A stretch of 5,464 nt of DNA from Desulfobacterales bacterium (GTDB taxonomy: Bacteria; Desulfobacterota; Desulfobacteria; Desulfobacterales; Desulfosalsimonadaceae): NCBI GenBank assembly GCA_018334855.1, contig JAGXLE010000113.1, positions 1 to 5,464 of the forward strand, read 5' to 3'. The notes under the pieces were generated by a model, which was not told the DNA's origin, searched no databases, and was given only the letters and a program-made list of their open reading frames with translations. Positions 1 to 5,067 of the stretch are shown here, piece by piece (position 1 is the first letter of the stretch; each line of letters starts with the position of its first letter). A program made the position numbers and the translations under genes.

Positions 1-40
1 CTTGCCAGCCCAGACAGCATTCCCGGGCATCCACGAAGCT

Positions 41-102
41 GCACCTTGAATCTGTCATTCCTCTGTTCCGCCAACTCCGGAATACTGGCGCGGCATAGCC
101 GC
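41..102. repeat. Degenerate dispersed repeat, copy 1
   Basis: This stretch aligns without gaps to 3814-3875. By hand count about 44 of 62 positions match. Matches cluster at the two ends: 20 of 22 bases at the left (around CCTTGAATCTG) and an identical ATAGCCGC at the right. An identical CTTGCCAG also lies exactly 40 bases before each copy, at 1-8 and 3774-3781, although the bases between are unrelated. Read on the minus strand, both copies encode a similar peptide (RNDRFKVQ here, RNARFKAQ in copy 2). I infer a degenerate mobile-element-like or gene-end repeat; no terminal inverted repeat or transposase is visible. Confidence 0.5.
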
Positions 103-231
103 AGTTCTTGGCCTTGATGGTTCGTGCCGGTTCAAATCTCCTTGAGCAAGCCAATTCCAGAGGTCAACCTCCATTTTTGAGAGCCGGTCCAAGAACGCCT
201 TGATTTCCCCGCCGGTGTGAAGGATAAAACG
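55..231 (-). pseudogene. Short minus-strand reading frame, possible gene remnant
   Basis: A 58-codon frame stays open from just after a TAA (232-234) to a TGA at 55-57. It has no ATG in its first 19 codons and no ribosome binding site before the ATG at 172-174. The peptide reads protein-like (GGEIKAFLDRLSKMEVDLW, then NWLAQGDLN), suggesting an amphipathic helix, and its 3' end runs into repeat copy 1. I do not recognise the family. It may be the decayed end of a gene, part of the repeat unit, or chance. The rest of 1-346 shows no plus-strand gene; it holds an imperfect hairpin at 251-279 (AACCCGC against GCGGGGTT, with a T-rich loop) of unclear role. Confidence 0.25.
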
Positions 232-346
232 TTATTGGGTGAAATTGTCGAACCCGCTTTTTTTCTTCGATGCGGGGTTTAGAAAGGATTTGCACTAGAG
301 GTACCGTTACGGCAGTACGAAAACATGAATGGAGGTTAGGCAAGGC

Positions 347-535
347 ATGGTGATTAAAAAACAGACAGCACTAAAGATCGTCAACCCGCTGCTCGGGCTT
401 TTCATAGTCAACCAGGCTTTGACGGGTACTTTTCACCTGTACCTGTCTAACCGCGTTTTTACGTTCCTACACGAATGGAGGGGATTGGCGCTATTTGTTC
501 TGAGCATTCTGCATGTCGTGCTGAACTGGGGTTGA
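347..535 (+). CDS. DUF4405-like two-helix membrane haem protein (62 aa)
   Basis: This is a tiny integral membrane protein resembling the DUF4405 (cytochrome b-like, flavinylation-associated) family. After a basic N-terminus, helix 1 spans about residues 11-33 (NPLLGLFIVNQALTGTFH) and helix 2 about 46-61, ending in LNW. Three histidines sit where this family places haem ligands: H30 near the end of helix 1, H42 in the connecting loop (LHEW) and H56 in helix 2 (LHVVLNW). The start at 347 is preferred because GGAGGT at 331-336 lies 10 bases upstream; an ATG at 329 would overlap that site. The likely role is transmembrane electron transfer, probably with a partner or as an oligomer, since two helices alone make a minimal haem site. 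Family assignment rests on pattern recall; haem binding is inferred. Confidence 0.65.
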   Translation: MVIKKQTALKIVNPLLGLFIVNQALTGTFHLYLSNRVFTFLHEWRGLALFVLSILHVVLNWG

Positions 536-609
536 ATCAAGGCGCAATTTCTTCAACAGCGAGCGTCTCGGGGAGAAAAAACCTGAGATTCAAAAGGCAT
601 TTGCAGTCT

Positions 610-642
610 TTGACTTGTTTTTCTCATTAGTGAGCATAGATT
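610..642 (+). promoter_or_regulatory. Weak candidate promoter for the lipoprotein gene
   Basis: TTGACT at 610-615 could serve as a -35 box, with CATAGAT/TAGATT at 635-642 as a poor -10. The spacing of 19 or more bases is longer than ideal. The spacer contains a short inverted repeat, CTCA-TTAG-TGAG, which could be an operator. It lies in the 146-bp gap between the two plus-strand genes, so the lipoprotein may be transcribed separately. Confidence 0.2.
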
Positions 643-681
643 AGGAAAAAAGAGAACAAAAAACTGAAATGGAGGCGAATC

Positions 682-990
682 GTGATTAAATGGACTGTTA
701 TGATCGTGGGCATCCTGTTGATATGTGCAGGCTGTGGTCACCAGGAGGTCATCGTGGATTCCGGAACCCACGAAGGCTCCATCCTGAAGGTGAATCCTGA
801 TGAAACTGAGATCTATGTCGCCCTTGACAAGGAACGCGTTCTGGAGCTCTATTTTACAGAAACCACGACGGTCTCACGTGGAGAGGCTAAGGCCACCTTC
901 GAGGACTTGGAAAAAGGACAATCCGTTCGGGTGCAGGTCGAGCGCCGCGAGCAAGAGATGGTTCCTTTGCGTGTCACCATCCTGAACTGA
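682..990 (+). CDS. Small envelope lipoprotein with a beta-rich domain (102 aa)
   Basis: The start is GTG at 682, placed by GGAGG at 671-675 about six bases upstream. The N-terminus is a lipoprotein signal: a lysine at position 3, a hydrophobic run (VMIVGILLI) and a CAGC lipobox with Cys18 as the likely lipidated residue. The -3 residue is Cys rather than the usual Leu, a weak point. The mature part (about 19-102) alternates in the manner of small beta-barrel or OB-like domains: a GSILKV strand, LELYFTETTTV, then FEDLEKGQSVRVQVE and a final LRVTIL strand. This resembles the DUF5666 pattern, in which a dipeptide-step fold ends in a 'dL.kGq.V.V' turn, but the match is by eye only. It is probably anchored to a membrane facing the periplasm; its function is unknown. 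The gene upstream also encodes an envelope protein. Confidence 0.7.
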   Translation: MIKWTVMIVGILLICAGCGHQEVIVDSGTHEGSILKVNPDETEIYVALDKERVLELYFTETTTVSRGEAKATFEDLEKGQSVRVQVERREQEMVPLRVTILN

Positions 991-996
991 TGCGGT

Positions 997-1044
997 TGGC
1001 GGAAACGCCGACAGATAGACATTTTGAGGGGCCGGTTTCCGCCA
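997..1044. terminator. Inverted repeat between convergent genes, possible bidirectional terminator
   Basis: A perfect 10-bp inverted repeat, TGGCGGAAAC (997-1006) and GTTTCCGCCA (1035-1044), sits between the lipoprotein stop (990) and the stop of the minus-strand gene (1054-1056). It has a 28-base loop and no good T-run on either side, so it is an atypical intrinsic terminator. Its placement between convergent 3' ends supports a role in ending transcription or stabilising 3' ends. Confidence 0.4.
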
Positions 1045-1053
1045 GATTCCTGT

Positions 1054-1587
1054 CTATTTGATTATTCGTCCACAATTCATGTGGGTTTGGATAATTTTTT
1101 CCAAAGATGACAGGCAGTCCTCAATGGAATCATAGACATATCCTGCCAGCAATGCGCCCTGGTCATATACGTCCACAGCCGGCGTGCACGGAAGATGCGC
1201 CAGCAGAACATTGACAATAGTGTCATGAAATAACGGACGGGTAAACAAAACAGCTCCGTCATCCGCGGGTTCGAATTCACTCGCCGGTATATCTTTGCCC
1301 CGGTTGGTGTAAAGCATCTGATTGCGTACACTGGGCGGCAGATAAACACCGCACACGTCATCGGAAATGTGGATGGTGCTCACGATTTCCTCAAACCGAT
1401 GGATTTCCTGATCGAGCAGATGCTGGAAAGTAATAATTTTTCCCGGCTGCAGATAAGGCCCCATCTGCTCCAGAAATTGTGAAAGAAAATACTGCCATCC
1501 GCTGACGGAGGAACTGTAGCCCACTCCCGTCCGCCGGGATATGGTTACGTCTATGGGGTCAGGGTTGCTGTCTGGTTTATGATTCAT
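1054..1587 (-). CDS. Conserved-looking protein of unknown function (177 aa)
   Basis: This full-length frame runs from ATG (1585-1587) to TAG (1054-1056). I do not recognise the family. There is no signal peptide or transmembrane segment, so it is probably cytoplasmic. The N-terminal 20 residues are polar and proline-rich. Then comes a mostly helical stretch (about 30-72: WQYFLSQFLEQMGPYL, HLLDQEIHRFEEIVST), a central segment (73-120) and a C-terminal part with hydrophobic beta/alpha character (HDTIVNVLLAHLP at 121-133, then AVDVYDQGALLAGYVYDSIE) and a last helix. Cysteines at 79, 134, 158 and 172 do not form a metal motif. The ribosome binding site is modest (AAGGA just before CCGATG). It is divergent from the gene at 1923 across a 335-bp spacer and convergent with the lipoprotein gene. 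Confidence 0.7.
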   Translation of the reverse strand: MNHKPDSNPDPIDVTISRRTGVGYSSSVSGWQYFLSQFLEQMGPYLQPGKIITFQHLLDQEIHRFEEIVSTIHISDDVCGVYLPPSVRNQMLYTNRGKDIPASEFEPADDGAVLFTRPLFHDTIVNVLLAHLPCTPAVDVYDQGALLAGYVYDSIEDCLSSLEKIIQTHMNCGRIIK

Positions 1588-1703
1588 CGGTCCTTGTCAA
1601 TTCGCAGGCCAGATATCACATAACCTAGCATTCGTTGTCTCCATATCAAAGGTTGAAAACATTCAATGCCGTCGCTTTCAAGCGTTAAGGTCGCCGCATT
1701 TCG

Positions 1704-1755
1704 GCCGGCATTCGCTCTGGAGCATAATCAACAAACCGAATATAAGGATGCCGGC
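1704..1755. repeat. Extended imperfect inverted repeat in the divergent spacer
   Basis: GCCGGCAT (1704-1711) is perfectly inverted at 1748-1755 (ATGCCGGC). Inside it, ATTCG (1710-1714) is complementary to CGAAT (1737-1741), so the arms could pair further with a bulge. It lies in the middle of 1588-1922, which holds no other gene that I can see. It could be an operator, a transcript-end structure or a REP-like palindrome. Confidence 0.4.
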
Positions 1756-1810
1756 TGCAATGTCAATACATGCCAAATTTTAACTTATTACTGTATCAAC
1801 TTGGTCGGGC

Positions 1811-1837
1811 TTGATTACCAGATATCGGATTTATGAT
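1811..1837 (+). promoter_or_regulatory. Candidate promoter for the gene at 1923
   Basis: TTGATT (1811-1816) and TATGAT (1832-1837, five of six matches to TATAAT) are separated by 15 bases, or 16 if CTTGAT is taken as the -35. Transcription would start near 1844, giving a leader of about 80 bases. A second TTGACA at 1870-1875 has no good -10 at the right distance. Confidence 0.35.
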
Positions 1838-1922
1838 GTACCCTGATGCCCAAATCTAACCGGTGCGTATTGACACCATCGACAACATACTTACTTTCTA
1901 CACTAAAAGGAGGATAAAGAGA

Positions 1923-2360
1923 ATGAACGCCACTTATCATATCAATACAGAGGCGGTTGTTGAAGATGCCATTAAAGCGCATCTTGGGAACATCGACGGT
2001 TTGCCTGATGCTGCCAGACAAAAAATCCATCAGGTTTACCATGCCTTTTATGATGCCTATTTGAAAATTGCGGATCTTAAGAAAGCTTCAGTCAGCAAAG
2101 ACACAGGGAAAACTGATGCTATCGGCTTTGATCCAGATATCATTGAATACATGCAGCATTTTTTTTCAGATTATCAGAGTATTTACCGGGACTTTAAATC
2201 CACAAACCGCTATGCCAGAGCGCTGATTCAGGCTGAGCAGAATAAAAATTCCGAGTCGTTTGAACGGCAGCTGAATGCCCTGATTTCCGGGAAAAATGAT
2301 TTTACTGAAGAATCTGTTATGTATGAAATCTTAAACGAGAATGAAGCTGTCGCTTTTTAA
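1923..2360 (+). CDS. Soluble helical protein of unknown function (145 aa)
   Basis: The start is ATG at 1923. It is fixed by a near-perfect ribosome binding site, AAGGAGG at 1907-1913, nine bases upstream; the open frame extends back to 1863 but that part has no such signal. The protein has no signal peptide, membrane segment or cysteine. It appears almost entirely alpha-helical: helices near residues 10-22, 28-54 (AARQKIHQVYHAFYDAYLK), 71-92 (PDIIEYMQHFFSDYQSIY) and 95-122, rich in charged and aromatic residues. I do not recognise the family. The strong translation signal suggests a highly produced protein such as a stress, scaffold or regulatory factor, but that is inference. A 48-codon frame starts 15 bases after its stop. 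Confidence 0.75.
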   Translation: MNATYHINTEAVVEDAIKAHLGNIDGLPDAARQKIHQVYHAFYDAYLKIADLKKASVSKDTGKTDAIGFDPDIIEYMQHFFSDYQSIYRDFKSTNRYARALIQAEQNKNSESFERQLNALISGKNDFTEESVMYEILNENEAVAF

Positions 2361-2375
2361 AGGTGGCGGACGCGA

Positions 2376-2522
2376 ATGGATGCTCACTTTGAATCTGTTG
2401 AAGGTTTGATATTGTTGCGCGAGGAACTGATATATAATGTCAAATTCGTATCAGGAGAATCGATATTACTGTCAAGAGAATCCCCGCAAAACCAGCCGGT
2501 TTTATTTTTTCGTGAAAAATAA
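2376..2522 (+). CDS. Possible 48-aa protein after the 1923 gene
   Basis: ATG at 2376 follows AAAGGTGG (ending at 2366) by nine bases and lies 15 bases after the preceding stop, as in an operon. The peptide begins MDAHFESVEGLILLREELIY and stops at TAA 2520-2522. Against it, the last 27 codons run antisense through the 3' end of the convergent transporter gene, and nothing in the sequence names a family. The region 2361-2439 otherwise shows no clear terminator. Confidence 0.3.
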   Translation: MDAHFESVEGLILLREELIYNVKFVSGESILLSRESPQNQPVLFFREK

Positions 2523-3300
2523 CCGCGGAAAGTACAATGGCGATTACGAAATGCATTCCAACCATTGCCGCAATCAGGGACAGAGGACCGCGTTCCAGAG
2601 CATATAAAAACAGATAGAATCCCGCAAAATTAAATCCGCCCATGACAAACCCCAGCCCCATTGCAGCCGATCGTCTCTGCCTGGCCTTTTTATAGGACAA
2701 TGCCTTGTTTATTCCCAGACTCCCGATCATCCCGAATAAATATGACATGGCCATAAAGGCAAATTTATCCGCATACATTGCGGCAAATTTGGATGAAACG
2801 CTTGCCGTGGCACCACCCAGCAATGCCAGAAAAATAAACACCGCTCCCTGCCGCCGCCGTTTCAATGAGGGGGTGTCTGCTGTCAGCTGTGTTGTTAGCA
2901 GGATCATGGCGACAACGGCAATAGCCAGGCCCAGAATCTGCAGCAGGGAAACCTGCTCCTTGAAATAAAAAATTGAAAAAACCGCCACCACCACCACGTT
3001 TAACCGGATGATGCTGTAGGCGATGTTTGCCGGGACATATTTAAGCGCTTCAATATGCGATACCGTGGCCACCAGAAACGACGTACTGTTAATAAGGGCC
3101 GCGACCAGCAGGAAGCCGATGGCGGGTTCATTCTGATCCCGGGAAAAGTATGCCCCCGCACTCAGCACCGTGACGGTGGCCATAAATGAAAAGGTTACCC
3201 ATTCCGTGGGATATTTATTTTCTGCGGCGACTTTATAAAAAAAACGCTGAATTCCAAGCAGCAGCAGTGCAAGTAAGGCGGGAAGGTACCAGGAGTTCAT
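2440..3300 (-). CDS. EamA/DMT superfamily transporter (286 aa)
   Basis: This is a ten-helix inner membrane carrier of the drug/metabolite transporter superfamily with two EamA repeats, the usual size for the family. The first repeat covers about residues 4-137 and contains the signature region before helix 4 (ALKYVPANIAYSIIRLNVVV) and the glutamate in YFKEQ (E115). A basic linker follows (KRRR, 147-150). The second repeat covers about 152-285 and contains LERGPLSLIAAMVGMHF and the matching FHEK (E264). Such proteins export or exchange metabolites such as amino acids, nucleotides or sugars; the substrate cannot be read from the sequence. ATG at 3298-3300 is the first start after an in-frame TGA, but there is no clear ribosome binding site. 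It converges on the 1923 gene, and the AT-rich leader upstream contains a short interrupted frame that could affect its expression. Confidence 0.9.
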   Translation of the reverse strand: MNSWYLPALLALLLLGIQRFFYKVAAENKYPTEWVTFSFMATVTVLSAGAYFSRDQNEPAIGFLLVAALINSTSFLVATVSHIEALKYVPANIAYSIIRLNVVVVAVFSIFYFKEQVSLLQILGLAIAVVAMILLTTQLTADTPSLKRRRQGAVFIFLALLGGATASVSSKFAAMYADKFAFMAMSYLFGMIGSLGINKALSYKKARQRRSAAMGLGFVMGGFNFAGFYLFLYALERGPLSLIAAMVGMHFVIAIVLSAVIFHEKIKPAGFAGILLTVISILLIRI

Positions 3301-3310
3301 ATATCAAGCA

Positions 3311-3532
3311 TCAAGGGGTGTCATCAGATTGGTAAAGATATTTTAAAACATCCAATCCCGGTTCATTATTTGCTGCCATGCATCCGGGCATTGAATTCTC
3401 AATGGTCTGAAAATCAGAATATTTTAAACCCAATAAGCATCAAAAAGCAAGACCAGACTTGCCCACTTTATGGACGCCATATGTTTTATATCTCATGTAT
3501 AAAACGCCTTCCAATGTTTTTCTTGTTTTCAC
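3311..3532 (-). pseudogene. 73-codon frame interrupted by one in-frame TGA (pseudogene or recoded gene)
   Basis: On the minus strand, GTG at 3530-3532 follows AGGA by nine bases. It opens a frame of 30 codons ending at TGA (3440-3442). The same frame then continues for 42 more codons to a second TGA (3311-3313), ten bases before the transporter start. Both halves read like protein: TLEGVLYMRYKTYGVHK before the stop and LGLKYSDFQTIENSMPGC, then EPGLDVLKYLYQ, after it. The codon after the stop is TGC, so recoding would give Sec-Cys. Downstream of the TGA the RNA could form an imperfect stem (GGU..AAAAU against AUUUU..ACC) with the loop AUUCUG about 20 bases on, in the zone used by bacterial SECIS elements but without a recognised loop motif. 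I do not recognise the protein. A decayed gene is the simplest reading; chance openness in AT-rich DNA is possible. Confidence 0.35.
3442..3462 (-). terminator. Hairpin plus T-run on the minus strand
   Basis: Read on the minus strand, GCAAG and CTTGC pair around TCTGGT (3447-3462), followed at once by TTTTT (3442-3446). This is a short but classically arranged intrinsic terminator for transcripts coming from the QueG-like unit. It coincides with the end of the first 30 codons of the interrupted frame, whose TGA uses the last T of the run. Only five base pairs support the stem. Confidence 0.35.
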
Positions 3533-3613
3533 AATGAATTGTCCTGATAAATATTTTATGTTTTCGCGGTCGTTCAATTCTCAGGATATTACAGACAAAT
3601 CCGGGAATTAATG

Positions 3614-3895
3614 TCAGATAAAAAATTTGATATCTCCATCTGTGATCACAGTTTTTGAAAATTTGACTATCCGCAATATATTGGAGTGTCCCCGCAAAAA
3701 GAAAATCAGCGAGCGCTCCTGCTTGTTAGCCTTTGGTATCAGTGTTTCTTGTTCCTCCGAGAAATCCACAATGCTTGCCAGGACTTTTTCAAGTGCGGCC
3801 TCCTGCCTAATCTGCGCCTTGAATCTGGCATTCCTCAGGGGGCCAGAATTCGCACTCCTGCCGGGGAATAGCCGCTTTCTCGAACTGTCGATCAT
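3614..3895 (-). CDS. Doubtful 93-aa frame overlapping the end of the QueG-like gene
   Basis: ATG at 3893-3895 overlaps the TGA of the upstream gene (ATGA), an arrangement typical of translational coupling, and the frame runs to TGA at 3614-3616. The first 27 residues are encoded by repeat copy 2 (GRSANSGPLRNARFKAQ). Residues 28-65 look like a charged helix (QEAALEKVLASIVDFSEEQE), and the tail is AT-rich and lysine/isoleucine-rich. There is no clear ribosome binding site and no family I recognise. It may be a real downstream gene, a gene remnant, or repeat-derived DNA placed after the upstream gene. The plus-strand frame over the same bases is less convincing. Confidence 0.3.
   Translation of the reverse strand: MIDSSRKRLFPGRSANSGPLRNARFKAQIRQEAALEKVLASIVDFSEEQETLIPKANKQERSLIFFLRGHSNILRIVKFSKTVITDGDIKFFI
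3814..3875. repeat. Degenerate dispersed repeat, copy 2
   Basis: This partner of 41-102 is collinear with it and in the same orientation. It starts 17 bases beyond the stop of the QueG-like gene, so that gene is not interrupted. The copy lies at the boundary between the GC-richer iron-sulfur unit and the AT-rich region 3301-3660. Confidence 0.5.
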
Positions 3896-5016
3896 CTGGA
3901 TCCGGATTCTTTCGCCTTCTGAAGCTCTGCTTTTACTAGCTGGCTCCTTTCATCCGCAGTCCCCTTCAAACAGCCTACGGCCCCGGAGCCGCCGATTTGG
4001 TTGACGGCCCAGACGGCCATGGCGCGCACCCGTTCATCCGGGTTTTCTTCATAAGCGCGCGCCAGTTCCGTTATGTAGTGGGGGTCGCGGCTGTTTCCCA
4101 TCACCCGGGCCACATTCATCTGCCAGCGCCAGATGTCCTTGGATGACATGTAAAACATATGCGGCCACACATTAGCCTCAAAGTATTCGCGGTCCATGTG
4201 AAGAAGGCGCGGCAGCAGAAAATTCTCCTGCTTCTCAGCCACCTTTTCATTCACCGGGAGCTCCTTTGCCAGCCAGGGCTGATTCCTGGGGCACACATTC
4301 TGGCAGCGGTCGCATCCATAAACGAACATGCCCATGGGCTCCCGCAGTTCCAAGGGCGTGAGCCCCTCCCCGAAATAGGTCAGATAGGATATGCATCTGC
4401 GGGGATCGATCCGGCCGTTTCCTTTTAAAGCCCGAGTGGGGCATGCGGCAATGCAGGCGTTCCGGCACCAGTCCGGGCAGCCGATCTCCAGGGTGGGATC
4501 TCCCGGCTCAAGCGCCTTATCAATGACAACGGCTATTGGCAGGGTCCATGAGCCGCCCCTGGCCGTCTTGTTGGAATAGAACAGGCAGTTTTTCCCGAAT
4601 GTGCCCATTCCGGCCCGTGCCGCGGCCACCCGGTGAGGGAGGTTGAAGGGGACTTTTGAATTGATGCCATGTTCGCCGAGATATGACCGGAATGCCTTGA
4701 TCCGCTGATAGAGCCCGTCCTTTGTCACCCGATCGTCATCCAGGTAGCAGCGCCCGAAATGGCCTTCCATGAAGCGCGGAAAGGACTGCCTGAAATAAAC
4801 CTCCATCAGGACTATGATGGTTTTGGCTTCCGGCATAATGGTTTTCGGATCCGTGCCGCGAAGCAGCGAAAGACCGACAGTCTCCGCCCATTCATACTCT
4901 TCTTTCATTTCAAGCAGCTGCTGTTTGTGCGATTCAAAAGGCTCGGCCGTGGTAAAGCCGATGTCTTCAAATCCGCAGTCATGGGCCGCTTTGATGATAT
5001 CCGATTGATCAACCAT
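3892..5016 (-). CDS. QueG-like double [4Fe-4S] reductase (374 aa)
   Basis: This is a soluble iron-sulfur protein of the epoxyqueuosine reductase (QueG)-like family; true QueG reduces epoxyqueuosine to queuosine in tRNA using cobalamin and two [4Fe-4S] clusters. An N-terminal domain (1-170) contains RAGMGTFGKN (134-143), matching the family's RAGLGW.GKN region. The ferredoxin part has eight cysteines: C180, C184, C188, C192 (before P), C208 in RRCISYLT, then C235, C238 and C242 in GCDRCQNVCP. The C-terminus (about 290-345) carries the HEAT-like repeat MGNSRDPHYI...VRAMAVWAV found in QueG. Two differences stand out. The aspartate seven residues before the conserved arginine in QueG (the VD.G motif) is V122 here, in KVPFNLPHR. 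The first motif is CX3CX3CX3CP rather than CX2CX2CX3CP. The start at 5016 has AGGAG six bases upstream. It lies 51 bases after a DUF3795 gene, probably in one unit. I therefore call it QueG-like and give no gene symbol. Confidence 0.85.
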   Translation of the reverse strand: MVDQSDIIKAAHDCGFEDIGFTTAEPFESHKQQLLEMKEEYEWAETVGLSLLRGTDPKTIMPEAKTIIVLMEVYFRQSFPRFMEGHFGRCYLDDDRVTKDGLYQRIKAFRSYLGEHGINSKVPFNLPHRVAAARAGMGTFGKNCLFYSNKTARGGSWTLPIAVVIDKALEPGDPTLEIGCPDWCRNACIAACPTRALKGNGRIDPRRCISYLTYFGEGLTPLELREPMGMFVYGCDRCQNVCPRNQPWLAKELPVNEKVAEKQENFLLPRLLHMDREYFEANVWPHMFYMSSKDIWRWQMNVARVMGNSRDPHYITELARAYEENPDERVRAMAVWAVNQIGGSGAVGCLKGTADERSQLVKAELQKAKESGSR

Positions 5017-5067
5017 TCAAGTCTCCTGTTTTTTGTCTTTTTCTTCTCATCAATTATTGCATTGGCG

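Noticed and set aside
329..346. Upstream ATG at 329 as start of the DUF4405-like gene
   Set aside because: It would lie on the ribosome binding site GGAGGT (331-336), which is ideally placed for the ATG at 347.
565..590. Possible terminator after the DUF4405-like gene (CTCGG / CCTGAG around an A-run)
   Set aside because: The stem needs a bulge in four to five pairs and no T-run follows.
1863..1922. Upstream extension of the 145-aa gene to 1863
   Set aside because: No ribosome binding site there, and the extension would translate through the strong AAGGAGG that serves the ATG at 1923.
3389..3404. Hairpin CATTGA-ATTC-TCAATG
   Set aside because: Short, AT-rich and without a T-run; likely chance, although it lies in the leader ahead of the transporter.
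3640..3651. Perfect palindrome CTGTGATCACAG, resembling a CRP/FNR half-site pair
   Set aside because: CRP sites need six bases between TGTGA and TCACA; here there are none, and it is not near a promoter for a gene I trust.
3627..4004. 125-codon plus-strand frame opposite the QueG-like 3' end
   Set aside because: Serine- and arginine-rich composition typical of an antisense frame, crossing the end of a well-supported gene and the repeat copy, with no ribosome binding site.
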